A stretch of 64,000 nt of DNA from Homarus americanus (GCF_018991925.1 NW_024729710.1:42501-106500), one strand, 5' to 3'; counted from the stretch's first letter, positions 49,846-62,727 are shown. A program made the numbers and translations. The notes: generated from the letters alone by a model not told the origin.

Positions 49846-50345
49846 GGAGAGAGACCAACCCTCCTATTGCCACCTACTTTTCCTAATGACGTCACATCCG
49901 GTCACCTTCACCACCATCGTGATCAACCAATCGTGGCTCACCTGTTCCACCTTGACTCCACCCCCCCCACCTACCCATCCTCCCACCCTTTCCCTTATCC
50001 CACCACCCATGAGCCCACCTACCCAGTCCCTCCCTTCACCCATAGCTATATCACCCACCCACCTGTTATTAACCTCAATTGTATACAAAACATTTTTTTT
50101 ATTAATATTTATTTAAATAGACACGTGTAGAAATAATTTATATTTAACTACAATAATGAAAATAATAGCAATTTTTTTTCGCTCAACAATATATATACGC
50201 TTTTAGTATTCGCTTATCGTCATAATTTTATTTTCGTCAATATAAAGAATTTAAATTTCTGTTACTCTCTAACTATTAAACTTGTGCTCAATATAATGAT
50301 TTTTTGGTGTATGTTGAGTGATAAGATTAGAACAGACAGACAAGT

Positions 50346-50437
50346 ATACATACATGCATACATACATACATACATACATACATAGGCTACATACATACAT
50401 ACATACATACATACATACATACATACAGACAGACAGA
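50346..50437. repeat. (CATA)n microsatellite
   Basis: Interrupted by GGCTA near 50385, ending in CAGA units. Confidence 0.9.
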
Positions 50438-50772
50438 GATAAAGAGCAGTCATTATCCCCCTCCTTATTGGTGGACTAATAATTCCACATCTTGTTCACC
50501 TGCCTCTCTGAACACCTTGAGACACTAATGACTAATAAACCTCCTCTTGTTCCGATGATTCTTGCACTCCGTCACATAGAGAAAGAAAGAAAGAAAGAAA
50601 GAATTACGGACAGGATGAAAAATGAAGATAAAATTGAATAAGGGAAAATGGGAGAAAAATAAGACTAGGAGAAAAATATAATAAACTAACATATAGGAAT
50701 AAAGAGAGATCGTGTATCAGGAATCACAGGTTTCCTTCATAATATTCCTCATCTTGTCATTTCTCTTTTCAG

Positions 50773-50868
50773 GTTCCACTGGGCGGCTTTTCGACCTCGT
50801 CTTGACCTCATCTGACCTTTTCTTCACATTTCTCACGGTGTGGTGGTGGTGAACCCGGGTCAGCCAGG
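50773..50868 (+). other. probable 5' UTR part of the first coding exon
   Basis: The stretch is preceded by a strong 3' splice-site context: a pyrimidine-rich run ending TTCTCTTTTCAG, with the AG at 50771-50772. It contains no ATG. In the frame of the downstream start it holds a TGA at 50803-50805, so the ATG at 50869 is the first usable start. If the acceptor is real, at least one non-coding exon and the promoter lie further upstream. If it is not used, transcription could start within or near this stretch. The acceptor is inferred from sequence only. Confidence 0.5.
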
Positions 50869-50949
50869 ATGACGCGGGTGACCTCAGCGGTAGTGGTGAC
50901 GACTCTAACCTTGCTGGTCAGAACCGCCTTCGCCAACTCCAGCAGGAGG
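50869..50949 (+). CDS. first coding exon: signal peptide of a secreted chitin-binding protein
   Basis: The exon encodes 27 residues beginning MTRVTSAVVV. A basic residue near the N-terminus is followed by a hydrophobic Val/Thr/Leu core, then a small-residue cleavage context (TAFA, cleavage probably after the Ala at residue 22) and a short Ser/Arg tail. This is a textbook secretion signal. The start has an A at -3, is the first ATG in the exon, and has an in-frame TGA 66 bases upstream. The exon ends AGG followed by GTGAGT at 50950, a near-consensus donor, after a complete codon (phase 0). The next supported exon, at 63285, also begins in phase 0, so direct joining keeps the frame. A signal peptide on its own exon, far from the chitin-binding exon, is a common layout for arthropod cuticle genes. 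Pairing these two exons is an inference; an extra in-frame exon between them cannot be excluded. Confidence 0.7.
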
Positions 50950-51168
50950 GTGAGTAGAGGAGGTCAAAGGTCAATGTTGTTAGAGATTCTCGGGGTCAGG
51001 GATAATGAACAGGGGTTATGAGTAACACGGAGGAATATGGTGAGAGAGAACTGATATGGTGTTTGTTTTTAATGTTATTTTCTTCATTGTTTTATATCAT
51101 TATAACATCTTATATAATTGAAAAAAATGTAATTGTGTATGTATTTATGAGTTTGTCCTTGTCTGTGT

Positions 51169-51230
51169 TTGTGTATTACAGTATGGGGCTCTACTGGTGT
51201 TGTGTATTACAGTATGGGGCTCTACTGGTG
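51169..51230 (+). repeat. perfect 31 bp tandem duplication
   Basis: TTGTGTATTACAGTATGGGG plus CTCTACTGGTG appears twice in a row. It lies about 220 bp downstream of the signal-peptide exon. Confidence 0.95.
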
Positions 51231-51571
51231 ATACTGTAAATATAATTAGATAAGGATTGAAAAGAACCCAGTGTAAAATATATCTTTCTCTCACTGAAAA
51301 TTTGACCCAACTTTCTACCCCCTTTGGCTGGTGCTGGTCTGACCGTAGTTTTAAACCTGTTAGGTAATGAATATGTAGGAAGGGTCGGGGTGCATGAGTA
51401 ATACAGACACAAATGAATGAATACAGTTGCAAAAACAAGTGAGCGTTCTGGTTTGACTAAATTTATCCAGCAGGAAAATACTGAGAGAAATGAAAATAAA
51501 TGTACATATATACGAATATTTGTAAAAGGTGTGTTCATAATGGTATACATCAAAATATGTATACCAGTAAA

Positions 51572-51573
<2 letters not shown>

Positions 51574-51654
<81 letters not shown>
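51574..51654. repeat. intronic (CA)n microsatellite
   Basis: About 40 perfect units. Confidence 0.95.
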
Positions 51655-51656
<2 letters not shown>

Positions 51657-51973
51657 TAACTGTGAGGGGTCATCTCATCATCATCGCCATCGTAATAATT
51701 TTCAGTTAGGTTTTGGGTCTTGATTCACCTAAATTCGTTCCATAAAGGTCTCCTCCTCCTCCTCCTCCTCCTCCTCCCTTCCCCCGCTGCCAGAACTAGA
51801 GAGAAGAGAACATAATTAGTTGAAACAGTCTCAGTGTAATTAAGACACCATTTTGGCTGAAATATTTGTGCCATAACCTGATGTATTGCGTTACTTGCGT
51901 TCTCAAAACTCTAATTAGATGGAGACATAGACGAGGTTGTTATGGTAGCGGGACCAACGACGACTTGTAGAGT

Positions 51974-51993
51974 AGTTTTCTCGCCGGGACAAC

Positions 51994-52030
<37 letters not shown>

Positions 52031-52320
52031 CCCCCCCCCACCCCCACCCCTACCCTCACCCTCACCCCTCACCCTCCACCCCACCCCCTACCCCCTCCCT
52101 CACACCCCTCACCCCACCCCACCCCTACCCTCACCTACCCCTCCACCCCTCACCCCTCACCCCTCCCCACCCCTCACCCCCACCCCCCACCCCCCCCTAC
52201 CCCCTACCCCTCATCCCCACCTCCCCCTCACCCTCTCCCCTCCCACCCCTCACCCCTCACCCCTCACCCCCTCACCCCTCCACCCCTCACCCCTCCACCC
52301 TCCACCCTCCCACCCTCTCC
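51974..52320. repeat. CCCTCA/CCCCAC-rich array
   Basis: Starts with perfect CCCTCA repeats and decays into CACCCCT and CCCCCAC variants. The minus strand has regularly spaced G3-G7 runs, so both quadruplex (minus) and i-motif (plus) structures are possible. The open frame across it is compositional. Confidence 0.9.
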
Positions 52321-52776
52321 AAAATTTTATATATATTTATTAGTTTGTTTTTTATCTTCAGTAACACACTAGGATAGTGACCCCATAAACAGTTGAACTA
52401 AAGCACTTGCTGTCATGGCCAAATCCGTATGATTACGTCCTACAGTAACTAATGTATCCAACTGTGCAGTACAAACTTTCATTCCTTTATATTTATTTAT
52501 TTTTCTACAATATTTATTTTATGTGCGTTGTGTTGTTCTTGCATGTGGTAGTTTTTTTTATTTTTTTGTAACGACGATTTTTTTCCGCACTCTTTGGAAG
52601 ACTTTTCGCCACACTGACAAGTTTAATTATCGTCTGTTGACTCTGTAACAAAACAACTAAGATTATCAACAGTTTGGTGACACAAGTATGGCGGGGGGAG
52701 GAGCACACAGACCCTAGGAACAGTACGGCGTGACTGTATAGAGTCTACACCACTACTTACTAGACAGCTGGATGGT

Positions 52777-52778
<2 letters not shown>

Positions 52779-52842
<64 letters not shown>
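52779..52842. repeat. intronic (CT)n microsatellite
   Basis: One CCT interruption. Confidence 0.95.
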
Positions 52843-53002
52843 TAGTGAGGAAGCGGGCAACTGTCGCCAGGCCTTGCTGCAGTAATGTAATTGGCTGACA
52901 TGTTTATGGGGGAGTTAAGCCTGCAAAAATAAGAACAAATTGTAAACATCTTCCTTGTAGAATAGCATTATCTTAACCCCTTTATTACTGGGTGCTACTT
53001 TT

Positions 53003-53004
<2 letters not shown>

Positions 53005-53064
<60 letters not shown>
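53005..53064. repeat. intronic (CA)n microsatellite
   Basis: Perfect array. Confidence 0.95.
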
Positions 53065-53067
<3 letters not shown>

Positions 53068-53169
53068 CGTCATTGTACCTTCATTCTTTTTACTTGAGAA
53101 GAGTCTATGTCAATGTGTAGATGTTAGGTGGCCTGCGGGTCCCAGCCTTGAAAAGCCACAGGTTACATT

Positions 53170-53798
53170 TAAAAGGAAAAACAAGTAGAGGGGAGGGGGG
53201 GGGGCGTTCCACTGACAGGAGGTAGGAGGAGGAGTAAAGGACACAAGAGACAGTAGTTATCATCATACTTATCATCATTACCTACATTATTATCATAGTT
53301 TTTGTTCATTGATCCGATAACAACGTATGAGTCCTCAGCATTATTAATACTCTGTTGTAAATGTGTATAATAACTGAAGATCAAAGCGGGAAGCACATAT
53401 AGCTTGCAACACTTCGGGCGCTTGAAGTTTGTCGTTGCCGGAGTGTTCACTTGCAGAGTTAATGGCGTTTCTCCCCAGCGGCCACAAGTCTTGGGTGTTC
53501 TCAAACTGCCGGCAGGTTGTATGAATGATGGGCCGTCTGGTTGGCCTGTCTCAATCAGTTTTCTCCAGGCCTTGTGGGTTGAGATCACGCGCAGGTAAAT
53601 ATTGTATCTTAGACAGTCCTGGTATAACTGTGTGAAGGCGGCGTCTATACAAGATTTCCATATTGCATCGCTGATCAATACTGTCATATAATGATCAGAC
53701 TGATGTGACAGATAGAATATTATAAACTTATGTAAATTACAGTCAATTATCATGAGGTAATGAAGGCATAATGGGAATAAAATAGTCGTAATATACAC
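53170..53798 (-). other. unrecognised 209-codon minus-strand open frame inside the intron
   Basis: The central part (for example SDAIWKSCIDAAFTQLYQDC and KAWRKLIETGQPDGPSF) is not low-complexity. Its length without a stop is unusual for this AT-rich, stop-dense sequence. A pyrimidine-poor TATGACAG precedes part of it. No family is recognised; it could be a fragment of an unidentified mobile element or a nested gene on the opposite strand. Confidence 0.25.
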
Positions 53799-54007
53799 AG
53801 GCCGTCAGTGTGGCAGAGACATAGCACTCTAATCTGCAATAAAGTCGAGTTTGACATGTATATTGACCAGTAAAGTAGACCTAACAATGGCGCGTTGGTT
53901 AGCCGTGTATTACCCAGACTTACGATGACACGCTCGCTTCCTGCAGTAATAATAATAATACCTAGACTTGAGTTGGCAACCCTACCACTCTTACCTTACT
54001 CTTATTA

Positions 54008-54011
<4 letters not shown>

Positions 54012-54058
<47 letters not shown>
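54012..54058. repeat. intronic (CA)n microsatellite
   Basis: Perfect array. Confidence 0.95.
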
Positions 54059-54062
<4 letters not shown>

Positions 54063-54434
54063 TCTAAACAGAGATTCTTTAGATAAATTCTACGGTAAAT
54101 TTTCATCATACCTTAACGATACCTGTCAACAGTAAACTAATCACAAAGCTGGATTCTCAAAACCTCGTATCACGATGTATATAATATGCTTAAATAATTA
54201 CAATAAAGCCACGATGATCTCAAATGGCGTTCAAATCGAGTTAAGACTGACTAATTTTGTAACCATAACAAATAATCCTAATAACTCCTGTGAAAATTTT
54301 ACTACTGGTTACATCAGGTAAAAGGTAAATGGCCAAACAGGTGGACCTAAATTGTATTAACGACTAGATTTCTTCAGCGTGTTCTTCTACAGCAGAGTAT
54401 GGCGCTATAGGCCTCAAGTTTGTGGATAACAAGG

Positions 54435-54438
<4 letters not shown>

Positions 54439-54488
<50 letters not shown>

Positions 54489-54654
54489 TCGTGTTCTGTG
54501 GGGTTTTCAGTGAGGGGATTTTTGTCCAATGTAAATTTTGTTTAGTGGAAAATTGCGTGGTAGAATTTCCTACTAATTTTGTGTACCTGTGCTGCCTCTC
54601 CTCCTCACTACCACACCTGTTTGATCATCTGATTTACATATAAGTCTTATTATT

Positions 54655-54742
<88 letters not shown>
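54439..54742. repeat. two intronic (CT)n microsatellites
   Basis: 54439-54486 and 54655-54742 (about 44 units). Confidence 0.95.
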
Positions 54743-54745
<3 letters not shown>

Positions 54746-54899
54746 TTAGTATGAGCAACAATGCTTCTTGGTCCTCCTTGTCTTCAAAGCCTTTGTTGGG
54801 TGACGGTGATCCTCAGTCGGGAGTCCTCTGTGGGTGGCATCCTTTACATGGGAGTCCTGTGTGGGTGGCTTCCTCTTCCCTGTTCTTATTCATTTCACC

Positions 54900-55413
54900 T
54901 TCCACAGTACGTTAGCCCCTTCTTTATATTTCCCTCTCCCCTCTTCTCTCTTCCTCTTTTATTTCTCTCTTCCTATCCTCCTCCTTCTCTTCTCGTATTT
55001 TTCTGTTATCTCTTCCTCCTCCTCCTCCTCTCTTATTTACCTCTTATATCTTCTTCCTCCTCCTTCCTCCTCCTCCCTCTCTCCTATTTCTCTCTTTTTC
55101 CTCCTCCGCCTCCTTCTCCTCCTCCTTCTCACTTATTTCTATTTTTTATCTTTCCTCTCCTCTATATTATTTGTCCTTCCTCTCAGTGGATCTTCATGCA
55201 CTCTTCATCGTCTCTCTCTTTCTCTCTCCCCCCTCTCCTTTTTTCTTTACTTTTCTTCTATCTCTGTTTCTCCTTACCCCTCTTCTCCCTCTTCCTCTTT
55301 CCTATTCTTTACTAATTTTCCATTCACTTTTACTCCTCTCTAACCTTTACCATTTCTCTCTCTCTCTCTCTCTCTCTCTCCCCGTTACATTTTGCACTTC
55401 CTCTCCCTTCTTC

Positions 55414-55480
<67 letters not shown>
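54900..55480. repeat. pyrimidine-rich (+) region ending in (CT)n and (GT)n
   Basis: C/T-dominated sequence from 54900, (CT)n at about 55355-55381, (GT)n at 55418-55480. Leu/Ser/Phe-rich frames are artefacts. Confidence 0.9.
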
Positions 55481-55482
<2 letters not shown>

Positions 55483-55672
55483 TCCTCCCCAGAGACTATT
55501 ACTGTTCAAGCACAATGCCAATTTGACTTTGTTTACCTTGACTCGATCTGGGGAGCTTTGCCAACGGAAGCCAACTTGAGAACCACATCCCCTTCCTCTC
55601 CCAGGACCCCCCAAGGAACCCCTCCCCCAAGGACCCCCAAAAAACCTCATCGCGAGGCAAAGTCAAAGGCGT

Positions 55673-55807
<135 letters not shown>

Positions 55808-55987
55808 ATTGTGTGTGTCGCTTTTATTTGGAGCACCAAAAGTTGGTCTTGCTGTGTGTGTGTGGAGCTCCCGGGGGCTGTTAGTAGAGTAGTGTAGTTG
55901 TTGCTGACGGTGGTGGTAATGTGATGATGCAGTAATTGTGTTTGTTTACCTAAGCTGGTCGTCGGTAGCCTGCTTTGTTCCCCCCGA

Positions 55988-56038
<51 letters not shown>
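55988..56038. repeat. intronic (CA)n microsatellite
   Basis: Perfect array just upstream of the long TTAGG tract. Confidence 0.95.
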
Positions 56039-56040
<2 letters not shown>

Positions 56041-56095
56041 CTGTTATCATGACTTTCTCTTAATAACTAATCTGCTTTAATAGATTTTTTATAGA

Positions 56096-56229
56096 GTTAG
56101 GTTAGGTTAGGTTAGGTTAGGTTAGGTTAGGTTAGGTTAGGTTAGGTTAAGTTAGGTTAGGTTAGGTTAGGTTTGGTTAGGTTAGGTTAGGTTAGGTTAA
56201 GTTAAGTTAGGTTAGGTTAGGTTAGGTTG
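56096..56229. repeat. interstitial telomere-type tract (TTAGG)n
   Basis: About 26 units of TTAGG with a few GTTAA and GTTTG variants, inside the 12 kb intron. This is the longest such tract here. Confidence 0.95.
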
Positions 56230-56646
56230 AGGCCTATATGAGTTACGCTGCTATGGTAACTGGTTATTTTAAATGGATGTAATATTTATGTATCATACTG
56301 AATATTAAGTAGAAATAGAGCAGTATTATTTTTTTTTCTGAATCCTAAATCATTAATTGTAGCTTTACCTGCCCCATAAATTATACTCTGAGTCTAAATA
56401 AGATTAAATATCGACTGTATATCTGTATTAAAATTCACATGTTCAATATTTAATTATTGCTTCTGCATATATAACATTTATTCGGTTTTTTTTTTACATT
56501 TCATATTTATTATTGTTTGTTTATTTACGATTTGTTTTATTTTTCATCAGCATTTTCTTAATCCACTCAGCGAAATATTCCTTAATTTTCTGTTGATTAT
56601 TATTATTATTATTATTTATTTTTGTCATTCTTCTTCTTCTTCTTCA

Positions 56647-56681
<35 letters not shown>

Positions 56682-56940
56682 ATCTTTATTTAGTAACACC
56701 CACAACATTAGTTTCCTTTTATTCTTACTATTTTATAATTAAGTGAAACACACAACCATTATCCAACAGTGTGTATCTCTTATCAGTGTGTCAGAGGTGA
56801 TGGTTAAGTGATGTTATAACCTGGATGATCCAACTAACAACAACATGGCGACGATGTCTTGTGTCTGTCTGTCTGTTGCAGTTAATGAAAGTGTTTAGTT
56901 ATACCATAATTGACTGGAATTCGGCTTTAGACAGAGAGAC

Positions 56941-56977
<37 letters not shown>

Positions 56978-57165
56978 ATAATTATTCTTAGTCAAAGTAT
57001 ACAGTACACTCCTCTCTCTCTCTCTCTCTCTCACCACAGCTTCACATTGCAATCTTGAAGTAATTCCACTACAACTCCTCCTCCTCCTCCTCCTCCTCCT
57101 CCTCCAAGACGTGAACACAAAATATGCAAATGAGACAAGGAGATACATCTGAATCGTGGACAGAG

Positions 57166-57250
57166 ATACTGAGAGATGATGAGAGATGCTGAGAGATGCT
57201 GGGACATATTGGGATATACTGAGAGATACTAAGAGATACTGAGAGATAAT
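57166..57250. repeat. 10 bp tandem repeat
   Basis: Copies of ACTGAGAGAT with GATGAGAGAT and GCTGAGAGAT variants. Confidence 0.75.
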
Positions 57251-57581
57251 CCAAAGACAATACAAAAGTGGGTCAAGGAACATTATTAATCAAACAATGG
57301 AAAGGGTTTATCCCGTGCAATTTCATCAGTGAAGCGTAATCTTGTGGAAATTGATGGAGTGGAGGGTGAGAAAAAGGGAGAAACTACTTGGTTGAGATTG
57401 ATGGTAGGAAGTGATCTGTCGGTTGCTTCTTCCACCCCCTTCTCCCCCTTCCCCCCACTGGCTCTCACCCCTCTCCCCTGTGCCGGCATGATACACTGAG
57501 GCAAAAGTATGGGATTATTTATTATTTTTTTCGTATGGGAGTAAAAATTTTTAAGTATTTTCTTTTTTGTTTTTGTTTGTT

Positions 57582-58280
<699 letters not shown>

Positions 58281-59135
58281 CACCGCGGCGAGTCACCATA
58301 TATTCTTGGGAGTTGGGCGCTGCGTCACGATGTTGCCATCACCCTGATTGCTCAATTCCACCAACCCGCTACATTTGAGCGGAATCTCACCAAGTTTCTT
58401 CCTCTCCCTCGTCGACCATTGACTGTCTTCGCATGTCGTCTTCTATTGCTTGACCTCTATTTTTTTTTTTTTTCTTCAGCAGTTGATAGTATTTTAGTTC
58501 TCTCTCTCTTTCAATCTCTATTATTTTTTGTCTCTTTCTCTTTCGTTTATTAATATTTGACTGATATTCCCTTTCTATTTCTATTGCTTGATATTCTCTC
58601 TTTCTTTGTGTTTTCTTCTTAGTTTCATGTTTATCTTGACCTCTGACCCTTACCAATCTTGACCTACCTTTCCACCAGCCTCCAGCTAACCTATAACCTC
58701 ACTCAACCTAACAAAGGGTAATTCAACCTAGTCTGACCTCTCGCTTACCCTCACCTGACCTTATTCAAACTCATCGACCATAGAAGATACAAGGGGATGG
58801 AGGAATGTCGATAAAGCAGGGAAGTGACATTGCGTGATGAAGAGGAAAAACTTGTCTTCTTTTTCACACGTTGGAAAGTGACATTTTCTTCCTCAATTGA
58901 CGGTCAGTTCCAGCGCCGGATACATTAACTCCTTGTGTACTGAATATTTGTCTTCTATATGCTGTATCTAGACTGCCCCTAACACGCCAATGGGAGCGAC
59001 TTTCACTTTTCCAGGTACATTTATATGATATTTACATTAAAGCAACACCTGTATGACTCTGTATTACATGAAAATTAAGCATTCGGATTTATTTGACCTA
59101 AAGATTAATCACCCTAACGCTAACTGGGCTTTTTC
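58281..59135. other. unique intronic sequence
   Basis: A GC-balanced patch at 58281-58400 is the only non-AT-rich part; no exon fits the phase of the flanking exons. Confidence 0.4.
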
Positions 59136-59231
59136 ATTAGGTTAGGTTAGGTTGCGTTACGTTATGTTGGGTTAGGTTAGGTTTGGTTAGGTTAGGTTAG
59201 GTTAGGTTAGGTTAGGTTAGGTTAGGTTAGG
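59136..59231. repeat. interstitial telomere-type tract (TTAGG)n
   Basis: About 18 units, degenerate at the left (GTTGCGTTACGTTATG) and regular at the right. Confidence 0.9.
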
Positions 59232-59799
59232 ATGGTTAAAATTAAGGTGAGATAAACTTGGGTGCCAGATCTTCACGTGATCCCCCCAAAATTTTTATAT
59301 CGGTGCATTGAATTTTACCGAACCATTGCAGTGAACGAGAAACAAAGTATATTTTATTTTAAACCTCAAGTGTCATACAAAGCCAAAATAACCAAACTTT
59401 TTTCTCCAAAGTATTAAAAGTTTTGGTCGTCTAGTACAGATTATGAAGACCAGGGTATTAAGTATGAGTTGAGTCTCTCTAGCCCCCAGTGAATGAACCT
59501 GAATATATATTAAAGAATAATAAAATAGATAAATGACTAAATTATTAATTTTTTATAGTACATCGTGTTAAATTTATTCGGATTTTCTTACCACAAATTT
59601 CTAGTTTTCTGAATCATCGCTTCAACTAAATAGAAGGAAAATTATTGGCACTTTTGGATTAATTCTGATTTTCTTTTAACTTTTGGTTCATCGAGGGAAA
59701 TAAAATCTCTCGGAGGAAATAAAATCCCGAATACTTTCTTGGGATCCATTTAGCTGCCAAATCCAAAATCAATTATTTTTCCCTCAGTCTTCACAAACA

Positions 59800-60140
59800 A
59801 GAAAATATCGAGTCTTTTGCCAAACTATTGAAACTTTTTCCTCGTGTTCTGCAGTCGACAGCCCACAGTATCAAAATTTGGCCAAGTGTAACCAAAATGA
59901 TATCATTTTCCCAGTTCATTTAAAAGTAGGTCGAGAAAAAATTGTAAAACTTTTCACATGCTTTTTAGAGGATGAAATATTAAGTATTTTCCTGGTGCTT
60001 TGTCGAGGCTGAGGCACGAAGTATATAAACTTTCCCCATGCTTGGCGGAGTATGATATGTAAGCACTCAAAACTTTTCTGAATTGTTTGTTGATGATCTA
60101 ACACACAAACCTTTTCCATGTCCTCTAGGATTTAAAACAC
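59800..60140. repeat. decayed AAACTTTTCC-type repeat
   Basis: Related blocks recur: GAAACTTTTTCCTCGTG, AAAACTTTTCACATGCTT, TAAACTTTCCCCATGCTT, AAAACTTTTCTGAATTG and CAAACCTTTTCCATGTCC. Most are followed by a GAGGATGAAATAT-like segment. Spacing is irregular (roughly 40-130 bp). Confidence 0.45.
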
Positions 60141-60196
60141 AATACAATATTAATACTTTTTGGGGTGATTATTTTGCTGAATATTATACATAAATT

Positions 60197-60199
<3 letters not shown>

Positions 60200-60264
<65 letters not shown>
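60200..60264. repeat. intronic (GA)n microsatellite
   Basis: Perfect array. Confidence 0.95.
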
Positions 60265-60270
<6 letters not shown>

Positions 60271-60407
60271 CATAATATTTCACCATGGAAATGTTCACCA
60301 TACCAATAACTAATATATAAATGTTATATATATACTACACTCCCTCAACTATTTACCTGCATCAACTTGATAATTAGGCATAATTACTGCACGCGCCAAT
60401 AAGTTAT

Positions 60408-60555
60408 ATTATTATTATTATTATTATTAATCATTATTACTACTGTTGTTGTTATTGTTGTTATTATTACTAGTAGTAGTAGATATTATGGTCTTGCTAC
60501 TATTATTATTACTATTATTATTATTATTAGTAGTAGTAGTATAGTAGTAGTAGTC
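60408..60555. repeat. imperfect ATT/GTT/AGT trinucleotide region
   Basis: Short ATT, GTT and AGT runs alternating. Confidence 0.85.
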
Positions 60556-61198
60556 GTACAAAATTAATATACAAAACAACGTCTGACCATTTAAAGAACT
60601 AATCGATGACTATTTTTCATGTTACCGAAAATTATTAGAGAAAACAATTGAAGATTGACGTTTTACACTAACTCGTGTTCATGAACCACAAACATGAAAA
60701 CAATGAATAAGGTTTAACAAATATCTAAATAATCAGATGATATATATAATGTATTATTCAATAGTTCAGGTCTTTTTTTGGTGTGTAGTGAACTGTAGGA
60801 GAGGTCACACGGTAAGTGGGAGGAGTGACCCGGGAAGAGGAGTGAATAACGGGATAGCAAGAAGACAAAAGGTCAGGCGAGGTCACAGTATGAAGGGGTA
60901 ATAGGTCAAATATCTCTCATTGTTAATATACCCGAGTCATAATGTCTCCCTGCTGCTTAACCCAATATAATCATTAGTCTTGGTGGTAATTAAGTGTGGA
61001 GTTCATTAGTATTAGGACCCATAAGACTTGAGACAATAAGGAGTAGAGGTCATTAGGTGGATAGGTTTGGTCCCATTAAGACTGGTGGTCCGTGTGAACT
61101 GCCACCACATGAAGGACTCAGTTCAGGAGGTCACTGAACACTCCGGTAGTTGGAGGGATTTTCTTTTTTTTAGTTTTATTCGTCAGCTTTAAGCTTCA

Positions 61199-61204
<6 letters not shown>

Positions 61205-61242
<38 letters not shown>

Positions 61243-61267
61243 GGATAGATAAATTAATAGATTTAGC

Positions 61268-61329
<62 letters not shown>
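61205..61329. repeat. intronic (GT)n and (CT)n microsatellites
   Basis: (GT)n at 61205-61241 and (CT)n at 61271-61329. Confidence 0.95.
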
Positions 61330-61330
<1 letters not shown>

Positions 61331-61577
61331 AATTGGGTTCTTAGACTTTGTATTAATTAACGGAAGAAGAAAACAAAATAAATTACAAAGGAAAACTTAA
61401 AATCTTAATATGGAAAACTTGGGAAAACTAGTGAGAAAATTTATAAACACTCACGGTCATAATTTTCCACGCAGTTGGAGGAGAATTTTGAGACAAAAAG
61501 TTTGGGGAAAAATTCAGAAATTTAGAGAGGAAATTCGACAATAAGTAACTCCCCCCGCAGCATTGCCTCCGCCACAG

Positions 61578-61615
61578 TATAAATATCAGGGAGGAGGCGG
61601 TGAAGAAGGCAGTAT
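61578..61615 (+). promoter_or_regulatory. TATA-like box with initiator-like site inside the 12 kb intron
   Basis: TATAAATA lies at 61578-61585. A GCAGTATT resembling the arthropod TCAGT initiator has its A at 61611, 33 bases downstream, which is the usual TATA-to-start spacing. The stretch sits in a locally GC-richer, repeat-free segment. It could be an alternative promoter whose transcripts would skip the signal-peptide exon. The same bases also read as an open Pro/Gly/Tyr-rich frame after a CCGCAG, but that frame does not fit the phase-0 junction. Confidence 0.25.
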
Positions 61616-62139
61616 TGGTCCAGCTCTCGCCTCCAGTGTTGACTCTACGTGCACGGGGAAAAAAAAAAACCTGACTCGGATTTTTTTCTTTTTCCAGCTG
61701 AACTTTATAGCTTATCTCTTGAAATTTGGTGATAACTTGTTAGGATTGCAGAGCTGTTGGTTCATAGAGATATTTTACGAGTTTATACAAGTAATGGTAT
61801 TAACTCACTCTTTTATTATTGATTCATATATGGGAATTTATTTGCCTGATCGAGAATAGTAAATTTAGAGTCGATGGTTCACATTTTTTTTCACACAAAG
61901 TTTTATAATTCTGTTTTCTACTGCTCACACCCTTACTCTCTATCCTCTGGTTTATATATTTGTAAATATTTAGATATTGTTTACCTCATTTGTATAACTT
62001 TCGTCATTAAACTTTGGTAATTTAACTAATAATTGACATAAATACTTAAATGAATGTATAATATGTACCAGTCTCTCTCTTGAGTGTCTTATTTTCCCTG
62101 ACGTATCGCCTTAATCAACGGGACGTCCCTACTCCAACC

Positions 62140-62727
62140 ATCACCCCCCCCTCCTACCTCTCACACTCCTCTCTCTCCACTCCCACGCTCTCCTCTCACC
62201 ATTTCTACAGTCTCTTCCCCTTTCTCTCTTACTCTCATCTTTCCTCATTCTTATAGATTCTTCTTGCAAATTTTTTGATGTCGTTCTCCTGTTCTATGTA
62301 AATTCCTCTCTTCTCTGTCACTCCTCGTACTTCTTCTTCCTCCTCCTCCTCTCATAGTTAAACTCTCCTTCTCTTCTCTCCTACTGGTAAAAAGATTCCC
62401 TTCTCTATCTCCTCTCAATAACAGTGAGTGTTTACCTTTCCTCTCCTCTCTCTCTTTTACTCCCTGTTTTCTCTCCCCGCCATTTCACTCTCTGTCTCCC
62501 CGTATCTCTAGATTTCTCACTCTTTTTCACACCTCTTTTACTGATGCGTTATTTTTTATCTCTAACCTACATTTATATCTCCCCCTCCCCCCCACCTGTC
62601 TCCCCCTCTCCCCCACCTGTCCTCCCCCTCACCTGTCCTCCCTCCTACACCTATCCTCCCTCACACAAGCACATACACCCATTTCTTCTCACTTCTCTAC
62701 ACCTTTCCCTCACTAACCTATACATAC

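Noticed and set aside
55490..55670. Possible exon after CTCCTCCCCAG in the large intron
   Set aside because: The frame becomes a Pro/Thr/Lys-rich stretch running into a CT array, no donor is present, and the phase does not match the flanking exons.
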